From: Antedon mediterranea
Lineage: Eukaryota > Echinodermata > Crinoidea > Comatulida > Antedonidae
Length of the DNA stretch: 64,000 nt
Direction of reading: 5' to 3'
Assembly: GCF_964355755.1 (NCBI RefSeq)
Contig: NC_092674.1
Location: forward strand, 14,763,001 to 14,827,000
Shown: piece after piece, positions 32,267 through 43,375 of the stretch
Layout of the letters: each line of letters begins with the position of its first letter
Position numbering within the stretch: the stretch's first letter is position 1
Translations under genes and position numbers: made by a program
The notes under the pieces: model-generated
What the model was told of the DNA's origin: nothing
The model's database searches: none
What the model saw: only the letters and a program-made list of their open reading frames with translations

Positions 32267-33530
32267 GGAAAACTGGTATTGGATCGAATGAGACTGGTTA
32301 ACATTGTCAAAATACCTACAGGTAGTGGTATTGGATCGAATAAGACTGGTTGAAATAGTAAAAAAAACAAGTGGTATTGGATCGAATGAGACTGGTTAAC
32401 ATTGTCAAAAGACAAGTGGTATTAGATCAAATGAGACTGGTTAACATTGTCAAAAGACAAGTGGTATTAGATCAAATGAGACTTGTTAACATTGTCAAAA
32501 GACAAGTGGTATTGGATCCAATGAGACTGGTTAACATTGTCAAAAGACAAGTGGTATTGGATGGAATGAGACTGGTTAACATTGTCAAAAGACAAGTGGT
32601 ATTGGATCCAATGAGACTGGTTAACGTTGTCAAAAGACAAGTGGTATTGGATAGAATGAGACTGGGTAACATTGTCAAAAGACAAGTGGTATTGGATCAA
32701 ATGAGACTTTTAAAATTGTCAAAAGACAAGTGGTATTAGATCCAATGAGACTTTTAAAATTGTCAAAAGACAAGTGGTATTGGATGGAATGGGACTGGTT
32801 AACATTGTCAAAAGACAAGTGGTATTGGATGGAATGGGACTGGTTAACATTGTCAAAAGACAAGTGGTATTGGATGGAATGAGACTGGTTAACATTGTCA
32901 AAAGACAAGTGGTATTGGATCAAGTGAGACTGGTTAACATTGTCAAAAGACAAGTGGTATTGGATCAAATGAGACTGGTTAAAATTGTCAAAAGACAAGT
33001 GGTATTAGATCCAATGAGACTGGTTAACATTGTCAAAAGACAAGTGGTATTGGATCAAATGAGACTGGTTAAAATTGTCAAAAGACAAGTGGTATTAGAT
33101 CCAATGAGACTGGTTAACATTGTCAAAAGACAAGTGGTATTGGATGGAATGGGACTGGTTAACATTGTCAAAAGACAAGTGGTATTGGATGGAATGAGAC
33201 TGGTTAACATTGTCAAAAGACAAGTGGTATTGGATGGAATGAGACTGGTTAACATTGTCAAAAGACAAGTGGTATTGGATCAAGTGAGACTGGTTAACAT
33301 TGTCAAAAGACAAGTGGTATTGGATCAAATGAGACTGGTTAAAATTGTCAAAAGACAAGTGGTATTGGATGGAATGAGGCTGGTTAACATTGTCAAAAGA
33401 CAAGTAGTATTAGATCAAATGAGACTTGTTAACATTGTCAAAAGACAAGTGGTATTGGGTGGAATGAGACTGGTTAACATTGTCAAAAGACAAGTGATAT
33501 TGGATCAAATGAGACTTGTTAACAGCATAT
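32267..33530 (+). repeat. 45-bp minisatellite with a 15-residue open unit
   Basis: About 28 copies of a 45-bp unit whose core is GACTGGTTAACATTGTCAAA, plus AGACAAGTGGTATTGGAT. Units differ mainly at the CAA/GGA/CCA/CGA triplet and at a few single sites. Since 45 is divisible by three, frame is kept: plus-strand frames of 122 and 255 codons encode VVLD[QGP]M[RG]LVNIVKRQ repeated, interrupted by two shortened units at 32706-32770. The minus strand is open too, with a different 15-residue unit. Variant order (G,G,G,QV,Q-K,P,Q-K,P) begins again, indicating a higher-order period of eight units (360 bp). There is no promoter or start context to show expression; I read it as a satellite, not a gene. 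Confidence 0.95.
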
Positions 33531-33559
33531 GCTGTTGTTAAACTTAGACATTAATATAC

Positions 33560-34215
33560 TTCAACAAAGCAATTTTCTTTATTCTTCAACCACCGGCTCA
33601 TACCCTCACCAATTCTGTAATATATTATATTCAAATTCTTACTATCATACAATATCCTACTAGAGCCTCGACCAAATTGCATATTCTCCAGCATAAAAAA
33701 ACATCGTTCCAATACAACATCAGATATAGTGGTCCTAAACTTTGGAATAACTTACCAATTTGTATCAAGAATTCCACAACGAAGAAAAGCTTTTCCTATA
33801 ATTTTATACGCCATATTATTTCAACGTACTTATATTATAATCAAGTTTTTGTTGTGTTACTGTATATGAAAGAGTATTATTACTAATGTTTATTAGTCCA
33901 TGGGCTGGAGGGGGGTTACCGTGCACCCCCCCCCCCCCCCCCCCACAGTTAAACTTCTTTGGTATCATTTTCTTCCCACGGACATATAGAGTGAAAAAAT
34001 CGATGTTAACAAGAAAAATATAGGGATATGCATTGTATGTATTTGTGTTCCCCGAAGTTCTTTACACGTTTTTATCTATATTTACACTGGAGTCCTTCTC
34101 GACAATAATCTATAAATCGTATTGGTTTTTGTTACCTTGTGTAATTATTCAATATTATTAAAAAGTAAAATGAAAATAAATAAATATACAAGTGTAATAA
34201 ATAAACATAATTATG
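33560..34215 (+). mobile_element. LINE C-terminus and 3' UTR
   Basis: The frame up to 33886 includes KLHILQHKKTSFQYNIRYSG and PKLWNNLPICIK, the GPKLWN.LP.-IK box common at the C-terminus of CR1/Jockey-type ORF2 proteins. It then has a 3' UTR with a 19-C run at 33926-33944 and A/T-rich end AAATAAATAAATATAC. It is 5'-truncated. Confidence 0.6.
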
Positions 34216-34514
34216 TTGAATCATATATTGCTGGTCTCTCTCACTCATTGTCAAAGGAACCATCAATGACGACGACTTGAAGAAAACAAGAAGAACAAGT
34301 AAATGTAACTTTATTTTAGGTAAGATTATGGGACTACGGAATTCTCTTTTTGCCTGTGTTACAATATAATAATACTACTGTCAGGCTTATCAACTTAGGT
34401 GATGTTTATATCACTATAAAAAACCGACAAGGAGAAAAATATTTGTTGGGCCTAGACTGCACTTTATAAAAAACCTGATCAAATTCGACCAGAAACGTAT
34501 TAATTAGTTATGAC

Positions 34515-34885
34515 AATACATCCTGGTATCACTTGACCAGATATCCTGGTCAATCAGTGATGACAATAAACTGGTATCACTTGACCAGATATCCTGGTCA
34601 ATCAGTGATGACAATAAACTGGTTAAAGAGACCAGATATCCTGGTCAATCAGTGATGACAATAAACTGGTTAAAGAGACCAGATATCCTGGTCAATCAGT
34701 GATGACAATAAACTGGTTAAAGAGACCAGATATCCTGGTCAATCAGTGATGACAATAAACTGGTTAAAGAGACCAGATATCCTGGTCAATCAGTGATGAC
34801 AATAAACTGGTTAAAGAGACCAGATATCCTGGTCAATCAGTGATGACAATAAACTGGTTAAAGAGACCAGATATCCTGGTTAACA
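34515..34885. repeat. 47-bp minisatellite, eight copies
   Basis: GATATCCTGG recurs at 47-bp spacing eight times from 34541 to 34870. Unit: CCAGATATCCTGGTCAATCA, then GTGATGACAATAAACTGGTT and AAAGAGA. The first two units carry ATCACTTG in place of TAAAGAGA. Each unit contains the 14-bp palindrome-like CCAGATATCCTGG core. The array is close to uniform, so it is young. Confidence 0.95.
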
Positions 34886-35088
34886 AAAATGTAGAGATGA
34901 ACATAACACAAGTAAAAATTAATCGAATAATAAACAAACCTTTATGCCTACAGTACTAGATTGCTTATAATTATAAAATAAAGAGTTTTTACGTTAGTTT
35001 GTTATACACATTTTCCCAACACATAACATGTGTGTTTTGAACTAACTGTACATTTGAAAACAATTTTTTGTACATTCAATGTAATAGT

Positions 35089-35426
35089 GTATTTGTATTT
35101 TGTATTTTGTATTAATATTTGTCCTCAGTGAGGAAATTCGGATTAGGCCCTCCACGGACCCACGGCAGCCAGCAGTGCAGCGCCTACCAGATTAGGCAAT
35201 GAGAGTAAAGCATCTTGCCTAAGGATGCAATTAGTATGGTACAGATAACCTCGAACCCATGCCTATCACATGCTAGTCCGATATTACCATTACACCATCA
35301 CTCTCCAGTATATACAGCACCCACCACGATTTCTAGACGGTCTCCCATCCAGAACGCAACCGGGCCCAACGTTGCTTAACTTCGGTGATCTGACGAGAAC
35401 CGGTGTTTCAACGCAGTATGGCCGTA
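35089..35426 (-). repeat. SINE with fused 5S rRNA and tRNA modules
   Basis: On the minus strand 35426-35313 is a recognisable 5S rRNA: TACGGCCATACTGCGTTGAA, then ACACCGGTTCTCGTCAGATC and ACCGAAGTTAAGCAACG. It is followed at 35304-35239 by a tRNA-like segment with A box TGGTGTAATGG and B box GGTTCGAGGTT. Then comes a body with AGGCAAGATGCTTTACTCTC and GGTCCGTGGAGGGCC, ending in (ATACAAA)n. The 5S internal promoter and the tRNA boxes in one unit make a compound SINE head. The 3' terminal stem of the 5S is lost and several bases are changed, so it is not a functional 5S gene. Confidence 0.8.
35313..35426 (-). rRNA. 5S rRNA-derived sequence (SINE head, not a functional gene)
   Basis: About 114 of 120 nt of 5S rRNA are present in order with multiple substitutions (for example GGTTGCGTTCTGGATGGGAG where GTTAGTACTTGGATGGGTG is usual). 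The 5' GCC is missing. It continues directly into a tRNA-like module and so is best read as part of a SINE. Confidence 0.7.
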
Positions 35427-35747
35427 TTTTCTATACCGATATCTATTAAAAATTATATTGTTTTATGTGTTGCTTTTGTGGGCACCGCAAAAATATCACC
35501 TTTGGTGGGACGAAAAAATAGGTGTTGTTACTTTGAGCGCGCCGCATCAAACGCTTTGTTTTGCGCGAAAGAATGTACGATTTACAGAGTTGTTTGCGCA
35601 CGCCGATAAACTAAGAGTATGAAAACGAAGTTAGCTTTGTCGGTGACTGCAAAATAGTATAAAATGGAGTTAGTTTTCAGAGTATTCACCATTTTCCTAA
35701 TTTATCTTGCGAACTTTACATCGAAATCTACAAATTACTTAATATCA

Positions 35748-37475
35748 TGCTGCCAGCGATTGGAAACCATCGTTTCAATAGCCGAGATGACTACCTTGAA
35801 TTTTTCCAGAGAAGAGGACTCTTTCCGAGAGATAAAGACTGTGTACATTGTGTGACACCTATGTACATATCAACTCGTGCTCGTAAGTTTATTCTTGTTT
35901 TTTCAATATTACACACTTTTTTACCATGCGCTATAATTATGGAATTGTGATGATATTTTGATACTTTGCTATTTAATAAGTAGGTTGTTTAAGAAGTAGC
36001 ACTTTAAATGTTAGTAAAAGGATCAATGTTTGTTATTTTACTTGCTACCGACACAACAAAGCAAATTGAATTGAGCATGTCATACGGTATATTGTAATAT
36101 TTTAAATATATGTTGTTGATCTATTTATATTGAAAAATTACTAATTCAAACAATTTTTTTATAGGTTCTGATGGCTTGACCTGGCGATGCCATAGATGCC
36201 GCCGCACTGTTTCTTTGCAACAGGGAACTTTTCTATCTGGGATGAAATTACTTATGGATCAATGGCTACAGTATGGTGTATTTTTGGTCACTTGATATAC
36301 CAGATAAGCAAGTACGTACTGTTTTTTTTTTTTTGTGAATTAGGCTACTAACATTTCTTACATTCATTATTTTGTCTATCCTGCCATTTTATGTCCTTTG
36401 TCATGTTACCAAAATGAACATCTACTCATTCTTATGTATTAAATTACACTCTTGTCTCTCCTGCCATTTCAATCATGCCCACTACAATGTTACCAAAAAC
36501 GATCTACTCTTGTGATTAATTTGGTATGATAAATATTTTTGTGACAGTCCTTTATTACAATGTTTTATCCTGCAGTTTGTACAGCTCATAACAAAAAATC
36601 GTGATTATACCCCTGTAATATTACTAAAATAATTCTTATGTATTAAATTATACTCTTATCTTTTAGACTACGGTACTCACAGGACTAAAGCCGAAACAGG
36701 TAATACAGCAATTTCGGTACCTGCGAGATGTCTGCTCTCGTAAACTCATCGACACGCCGACTCTTCTTGGTGGACCTGGAGTTGTTGTCCAAATTGATGA
36801 GAGCTGCTTCAGCCATTCACGTAAGGTAACTATTGCATTTATTTTTATTATGTCTCCTTTTTATTTTAACATTGACTTGACATAATTATTATGTGACATG
36901 CTTATTCTTTGGCATATCTTTTCTCCAGCTCCTTAACTATGATTTTAACCAACAGCTTCCCTTTTTTTAATTTAATTTTTCTATGTGTATTTATATGGGT
37001 TTTTAATATTTATCTTTCAGAATGGTAGAGGCCGTGCACCAGCCGAAGAAGTCTGGGTGTTTGGACTAGTAGACACGACCACAACGCCAGCAAAAGGACA
37101 CATGGAAATTGTACCTGACAGATCTGCTGCAACACTGTTACCAATCATCGAGGCAAAGACTCTACCTGGAACTATCATTCATTCGGACCAGTAGGCTGCA
37201 TATCGCCGTGTTGCGGAAATACCAACAATCGAGAGTCACCGCACCGTCAACCACTCCCGCCACTTCGTCAACCCTGTAGATGGGACACACACCCAAAACA
37301 TCGAATCATACTGGTGTAAAGCGAAATCTAAATTCAAGAATATGAGAGGAGTGAAACGAGAATGGCTAGGCGAATACCTGGATGAGTTTATGTGGCGAGA
37401 GGAACACGGCAAGAATTTAGAGACCGCATTTGACACTATATTAGCGCATATCGCTGAAATGTATCCACAGGCCTA
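35748..37475 (+). pseudogene. Merlin / ISXO2-type DDE transposase with introns
   Basis: Four exons with GT..AG borders. Exon 1 (to about 35884) reads DDYLEFFQRRGLFPRDKDCV, HC. Exon 2 (36166-36279) reads SDGLTWRCHRCRRTVSLQQG. Exon 3 (36667-36826, donor GTAACT) reads VVVQIDESCFSHSRK with the first catalytic Asp. Exon 4 (37021-37475) reads GRGRAPAEEVWVFGLVD, TTTP, then RSAATLLPIIEAKTLPGT, IIHSDQ with the second Asp, VNHSRHFVNPVDGTHTQNIE with the last Glu, and YLDEFMWREE. A TAG replaces the expected Trp after SDQ (37192), the only stop in exon 4. This DDE/ISXO2 order defines the Merlin superfamily, related to bacterial IS1016. The N-terminal Cys pairs form a zinc ribbon. TIRs were not found. Confidence 0.75.
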
Positions 37476-38300
37476 AGTTTAGTTTAAGCATAAAAATAAA
37501 TAAAAACATTGTTAATAGTTAAAAGATTCAGAATAAAATTTATATTTTAAGTTAAAGTTTCTAATTTACTTTTCTAATTATTTGAAGAATTTAGGAACAA
37601 AAACATTGTTAAAGTTAGTTAAACGATTGAGAATAAACATTTATATTTTACGTTTACTTATTTAAATTTACTTAATTATTTTGAGAATAAAACAATTTTG
37701 AATACTTTAACTGTTATTGTTTTTGATTTTTTACAAAGCTAAGTTTAAGTTCTATTATTAATTTACTTAAATAAATAATTCACTTTAACATCAAAACAAC
37801 TGTGGTAAACGAAATGTGAAATGACCTGTAGAAGAGAATAAAAATAACATTGTCGTTAGTATCAATTAATTGTGTGTTGTGTAATACACTGTACACTAAT
37901 TTACCTCCCCCGTAGCTAAAGTGGAACATTCGAAACGTCACCAGTCTGTTCTGGGTCAACTGTTAGTTAAATACAATCCACGATTTAATACACAATGCAC
38001 CCCTATTTTTTCGAATGGAATAACCCTATAAAAAAGCCCGGTACCTAAAATGCCCGTGATCCGGGATGGAGTATTAGGTAGTAGGTTAGGCCTACTACTA
38101 GAGTCTAGAGGGTCTAGGCTAGGCTAGGCTAGCTAGGGCCATCTGTTCTGACTGGCTAGATAGCTAAGAAAGGAACATAATGTTTTTTATATAGCGGATA
38201 GTCGTTGCACGTTAGTTAAAGTGTGTAACTTCTACGTAATGTCGTAAATTTGTGTGTAATGTGTAAAGTTGGAAAAACGTGTCTATTGTTTGATCTAGGC
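37476..38300. other. Gene-free stretch
   Basis: A/T-rich with two imperfect copies of a 60-70 bp segment (AACATTGTTAAAGTTAGTTA and AAAACATTGTTAATAGTTAA; 37500-37700). An AGGCCTA block lies at 38083-38140. No gene seen. Confidence 0.5.
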
Positions 38301-38333
38301 TAATTTACTTTGAAAGTTGTTGCGGTTCAAATT

Positions 38334-38975
38334 ATGGTTATTATGCCAAAGAGAAGAAAATGCTGGACTATTGAAAAAAAAGTGAGTGTAAATTTACATT
38401 TGCAGAACTTTAATGCTTCCAATGGATGGTTCCATCGATTTAAGAAACGTTTCAATGTAGGAATGCGTCAGAGCACTAATGAGAGCCAAAAAGTTCCCGA
38501 AGATTACAGCGACAACAATGTGCGCGGCGAAAGAAGTATAACAATAAGCAACACCGAAGCAAAAAAAAAAGTTTCACAGTCGGATTTTCATGAGGTTACA
38601 AATACTAGCAAATTTGCATGTTAGTGCTTCACTAAACGGATGGATGCGTACACAGGAAGTACATCATTGGATCGAAAACGACAATGAAGAAATGTTAGTA
38701 ATTATAGACAGATATGCACTTGAATTCCTCAAAGATTTAAACGTAAGCGTTGTCTTTATACCAGCACTAGTATTCATCAGCCTATGGATGTCAATTTAAA
38801 TCCACCTTACATCATCTTTGGACTGACTGGATGGAGAATCACAACGAAAGAACGCCACACGAAAACCTTAAGCAGGCTTTCCGTCAGCAAGTAGTAAATT
38901 GGGTATCCAAGGCATGGGAGCAGATTGATCAAGAACTTGTGCATCATTCTTCTTTGCGCTGTGGAATATCATGAT
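38334..38975 (+). pseudogene. pogo/Tigger-type transposase relic
   Basis: The N-terminal part reads MPKRRKCWTIEKKV, a deletion, then NFNASNGWFHRFKKRFNVGM, R, the second helix-turn-helix of CENP-B-type DNA-binding domains. After a gap comes SLNGWMRTQEVHHWI, then, with frame corrections, FIPASTSIHQPMDVNLNPPY and HLWTDWMENHNERTPHENLK, QAFRQQVVNWVSKAWEQI. These match the QPMDV..N..FK and W....W..I region of DDE_1 transposases near the third catalytic position. Most of the catalytic core, including the first Asp, is lost. A decayed copy of the Tc1/mariner superfamily pogo branch. Confidence 0.55.
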
Positions 38976-39054
38976 ATGTCATGATGAAATGTTCAATGTA
39001 TTATTCTGGTCCTCAAGCTTAACTGGAAACTAAGAAATTTTAGATCATGCCCTC

Positions 39055-39175
39055 TACGGACCCATGGCAGCCCCCAGATCAGTGTACGGACCCATGGCAG
39101 CCCCCAGATCAGTGTACCGGGAGACGATCCCCTACTTTTTTTCGAATAGTGCACCAAATTCTTTAACGTGCACCC
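39055..39175 (+). repeat. Retroelement-derived repeat with a 28-bp duplication
   Basis: GGACCCATGGCAGCCCCCAG is present twice in tandem (39058 and 39086 areas). It is followed by ATCCCCTACTTTTTTTCGAA and TAGTGCACCAAATTCTTTAA. The latter is close to a common LINE/SINE 3' sequence in invertebrate genomes (CGAATAGTGC..GGTTCTTTAACGTGC); this identification is from memory. An unrecognised acidic open frame (EELEDDLAGIVFADDGEDSD) follows to 39444. Confidence 0.5.
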
Positions 39176-39722
39176 TTAAATACATGGGGCAGGCTTTACA
39201 TTCTAACCCAGATCATGATAAAAATGAAGAACTTGAAGATGATCTTGCAGGAATTGTGTTTGCTGATGATGGTGAGGATAGTGATGAAGAAAGTAAACTA
39301 CTGGCATGGCCATGGATAAGGGTAAAAAATTTAATGGACATAAGCTATCTGATGGCCATGGAAGAAATCGCATTTAGCAAATTTCCACGCATTGCCCAAT
39401 TGGAAACTCATCCTGGCAATCACCCACGATCCCGGCGTAGTTGAAGGCTTGCCAGGCAGGTCCTTGGCTGCTCAGTTTACCTTTGTATTTGCTCTAGCAG
39501 TGAATGGTGATTCGACTCGACAATTCCCGTCCAAAACTAAACGTACCATGACACGATCTTTAGGATGTGAGGTCGATTTCCAGTGAAATCAGATAAACAA
39601 TGTTTTCTCACTTTAGTCACGTTTATTATTATTTTTCATTTTTTTAAATAAAAGATTCTGACATAATCTGTACGGTATGTTATCCTAACCTAACATCAAT
39701 CAATTTATATTTCTTTTTTCAA

Positions 39723-40428
39723 GATTACCAAGAAGCAATGGGTGATCGTGGCTCATCTTCCCCATTAAACTCGCAAGTTATGTTGGATGCTGCTATTAAT
39801 AATACCAATACCTGAACCAGTGGCCACAACACCGACAGGTATTGCATTTGGCCCATTTAATGTGTTTTATGTAAAGAATAATATGTTGACATTTAACTGT
39901 AAAGAAAAGTATTTATGACATTTTTAAGTCCCAGTTTTGTTATTACCATTTACAGAAATTGTGGATGTACCATCAGCCATGCAAGAACCAAAAAAAGAAA
40001 AGAAACACATGAGGTATGTTTTTAGGATTTAATTTTCTAATCGGATGGTTAAGCACAGTTCAAAACAAGTCTTTACTGCCTTGCTAATTACTGTTAATAC
40101 AACTCTAGCAAATGTCATGTGCAAGGCTGCTTATATCACTCGCTCAGTGCGAATGGGGCCTTAGGTATTGATATTCATGTTTTCTAAGTAATTTACTCTG
40201 AAATTTATACCTATTCAGGAACCAGATGCTGTTCGAGCAGCAATAATGGCAAGCATCAACCAACTAGAAGGCACGGACGACAAGGAGAGCCATTTTAGGG
40301 CCACGATTGCTGCCAAACTAAGAGTCTTGCCACCCCGGAAGAAGGCCATGGTCCAACTTAAAATTATGGAAGTATATTACTTGATGTGGACTAGGGGAGT
40401 CAGTAATTACTTATGTTTAATTACTTAA
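39723..40428 (+). CDS. C-terminal exons of a MADF-BESS-like protein
   Basis: Three exons with GT..AG borders: 39723-39838, 39956-40013 (donor GTATGT) and 40219-40428. The last reads EPDAVRAAIMASINQLEGTD and FRATIAAKLRVLPPRKKAMV, QLKIMEV. The pattern D..F...IA..LR.LPPRKKA..QLKI.EV is the BESS protein-interaction motif that follows a MADF domain. A stop (TGA) in the first exon near 39821 breaks the frame. No MADF part is recognisable upstream. In Harbinger transposons and in host transcription factors this C-terminus mediates dimerisation. Whether this is a host gene or a second Harbinger accessory gene is open. Confidence 0.5.
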
Positions 40429-40955
40429 TTAAAGATGTATTGTCCCTTTGTCAAATTCCAAAAAAATAAAAATAAAAAGATTTTGAAGTATCATAATAGT
40501 TATTAACTTTCACCAAAAATTATTGGGAAAAAAAATCATTTAACTGAAATACAGACGTTTTTTGGTTAAAAAAATAACTTTGACTTCCAGTCAAAGTTTT
40601 CGATCAAAACATATCTCATAATGCAATGCGCTTATTTGGCTACTCTGTATGCATAATCATAAAACTTCCTTGCGATCTGTGTGAAAACACCTTCTTAACC
40701 GTGACAAGTTGTAAACAATCCTAATTAGCATCATGCATAATGCATACTCATGGTTTGAAATCTTTGTTTACTTTCGCTCTGGACTATTTTCCAGACGAAA
40801 TGTAATCAAATTAATTTAGCTGTTAATTACCTAATTTTGTTGTTTTTCGACTTAAAGTGAATGATTTTAATATTACTTTGATATGTTCAATTAAAATTTA
40901 GTATATTTTGACCATCATTTTTTGGGGTTTTAAGGGACAATACATCTTTAATTAA
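40425..40955. mobile_element. MITE with perfect 24-bp TIRs
   Basis: The ends are exact inverted copies (40425-40448 and 40932-40955), inner part AAAGATGTATTGTCCCTT. They begin TTAATTAA, so the target is TA or TTAA. It is 531 bp with no coding capacity. It lies directly against the last codons of the BESS-like ORF, whose stop it supplies. The perfect TIRs suggest it is younger than most elements here. From 40956 to 41370 nothing further is seen. Confidence 0.9.
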
Positions 40956-41379
40956 TATTACAACAATATACTGAATTCAATTACAGGTATTGCTAAATAA
41001 AAAGTATTAGTAGTTAGTAGTAATTCCATGTCAAATCAATTAAAACTAGGTTGATTTGACAGAATTACCCATTTTTTAGATATTTTTTTTTGCAATAACT
41101 ACTGTAATTAAATACTATTAGAGTGCATTTTTCACCAATGTTTTGAGGTTAAGTTAAAATGAAATAAAAAGTACAACAATATCACTCTTTCTTCTTGGCT
41201 CTATGAACTATTGTTTAGCATATTAATTATTGTAGGGATGGGTGAATTTTTAAATCTTTCGGTTCTCGATTTGTATTGTTGATATTTGGCCTTGTGATTG
41301 CTTTAGAGAACACAAGGAATACTACGGATAGGGGGGAGCAAATAACTGAACTTGTCCGAGTTTGACAGCTTCTTGCCAA

Positions 41380-42030
41380 AAGTCAGTACTACAGTAGATT
41401 ATCATGCCTGACTTTTAGCAAAGGTAAATATAAAAATTCAAAAGCTAATTTATATGAATTGTAATTAAGGCCAAGAGTAATTGTTAGCGCCCCCTTTTGG
41501 ACCCTTTCAATAAGTTGGGTATGAAGTTGTTTAATGGCACTCAAGTGTAACTCAGATAAATACATTTCATATCATCAACTAGGGCATTAGCCCTACATAA
41601 AATACAGAGTGTATATAACCTACTGGAAGCCTTTGCAATTATTTATGTGAATTCCACCTCGTCTTCAATCAAAACTCCTAATAGCTTAATATGCTTCACA
41701 ACCTGGAGTTCAGTGCCACTAAGAAAGAAGCTAGGAGGCGGTAACTCCCTTAACAAAAAATTAATCCTTATTATACTACATTTATTGGGATTGGAGATCA
41801 TATTGTTAACTTGGCACCAATATTAGTCACATCGTCCAGGCTTGATTGCGTAGATTGCTGTTTCCTATATTTAACATCTACATATTTCCATCCCATGCAG
41901 CTTCCCGTGAAAGATATCATTGATTAAGATGAGGAATAATATTGGTCCCAGTTTGGTTCCTTGTGGGACACCACATAGTTATTTCTTTATAAGGCGAGGT
42001 GCAGTTATTGAATTTGGTGTTCATTTTACG
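41380..42030 (-). pseudogene. LINE reverse transcriptase relic (minus strand)
   Basis: The minus strand reads CGVPQGTKLGPILFLILIND, then GWKYVDV (the YVDD site with the last residue changed), SSLDDVTN, then LPPPSFFLSGTELQVVKHIK, LLGVLIEDEVEF. Further down it reads IERVQKGALTITLGLNY. This is the RT order PQGTKLGP...YVDD...HIKLLGV. Several frame breaks and deletions occur. Both the 5' half of the RT and the endonuclease are gone. Confidence 0.75.
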
Positions 42031-43095
42031 ATTTGTAAGGAAGCTGCAGATGATGGAAATAAGAGATTACCTCAACCCAAATGGATAAGTTTACAAATGC
42101 CAATGACAATTATTATGTAATATATAATTGGTGTGGCTTTGATGATGTCATTATATTGTGAAATTATATCATGTTAGTGGTATTGTACATGCCATAAGCT
42201 ATAATTTGATACCAAACTTGACATATTTATGTAATTTATAGTTTTTTTATATTTTTACATAATATATTTTAAATGGACGTGGTGAAAATGATCAAATTTT
42301 TGGCACCCCTTTTAGAATTGTTAGGTCCTAAAGAAGGTTTCTGCCAAGTTTGGTGCTTTTGTCACAAAGTGCACAAAAAGTGCTAAGCGACCTGACTATA
42401 AACTGAATTGAGTTATTATTATAATATGTTATTTGTTTAAGAATGAAGCATAACGTGTTGATCTTGTTGTCAACAAAGTGAAATTTATAAAGTTTAAGAG
42501 GGACACTAAACATGTTCGTAAAGGAGGATCATTATTCTGAATACAGAGAAATAGATTTTCTGAAATTAAAGTTTAAAGCTGAGGTAAACAAATGCATGGA
42601 AAAGGGTGAAACCCCTTAAACTTAATCATGAGGACATGTCGGGTGCTAGAAGCATTCCTAAAATTAAGAAAGAAGACCTCTTGAAAGTGCATGCCGGCAT
42701 ACAAATGATCTTATCTGCAGCCGAATATGAATAATGCATGCTGAGTCAATGAAACTGAATAAATACAACACAACAACACATTGTTGAACATAAAAAAAAG
42801 TCGAATACATTATAGTGTTATAGAGAGGCAAGTATTCCATTTTCTCTTAAAAGTCATGTTTGTAAGTTACGTTGTTTGCCATGTGACGGTTGACATGCAT
42901 TGCACAAATGTACCCGATAACCGTACATATCTTCAATCCTGAAGTTGGCAGAGTAATGACAAAGTTCATATATAGCTGCCACAATCTTCAGGCACCAGAC
43001 TTGGTGTTGACAACACCAATACTAATATTGGAAAAGGAACCTACTATTGTGATTGCAAGATGCCCATATGCTACACAATGCAGTAGATAATGCAA
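42031..43095. other. Stretch without a supported gene
   Basis: Mostly A/T-rich. The open frame at 42890-43090 reads ITVHIFNPEVGRVMTKFIYS and has some protein-like character; it may be an upstream piece of the hAT relic that follows. Nothing else is recognised. Confidence 0.35.
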
Positions 43096-43104
43096 AGCAT
43101 GGAT

Positions 43105-43375
43105 AATGCATACCATGGATGAACTGGAAGAAGAATTTCTTATATCATATCAGGCTATGACTGTTGCCGATATTCCGGCTGGTATATGGTTCAATTCCAA
43201 GGTAATGGAAAGGCCAGACGAGGAAAGTGGAGATACCTAAACATTTCAACGTTGTGTTCGGTATTAACAATTCCCCATATCAACACTGGTGAGGAAAGGG
43301 CTATTTCACTAATCAGGTCACTAGACCTGGAAGGATCGCTGAGTTCAATAGTCTAAATTAAAATAAATTACCAGT
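43105..43375 (+). pseudogene. hAT-family transposase C-terminal relic
   Basis: One frame reads MDELEEEFLISYQAMTVADI, PAGIWFNSKVMERPDEESGD. After frame changes another reads VLTIPHINTGEERAISLIRS, LDLEGSLSSI. The V..IPHSNAGEER.FS..R box followed by an L...G.L.SI box is the hAT dimerisation (hAT-C) signature, with the segment between them shortened here. The DE-rich YQ...DIP part normally lies just upstream. Only about 80 residues remain. The family call is from motif memory. Confidence 0.45.

Noticed and set aside
32467-33403. Minus-strand ORFs across the 45-bp minisatellite (MSFDNVNQSH type)
   Set aside because: Unit length divisible by three keeps several frames open on both strands; no start context or other evidence of a gene.
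34515-34885. CRISPR-like array of 47-bp units
   Set aside because: Units are contiguous and identical, with no variable spacers.
35313-35426. Functional 5S rRNA gene
   Set aside because: Substitutions, a missing 5' end and direct fusion to a tRNA-like module and SINE body.
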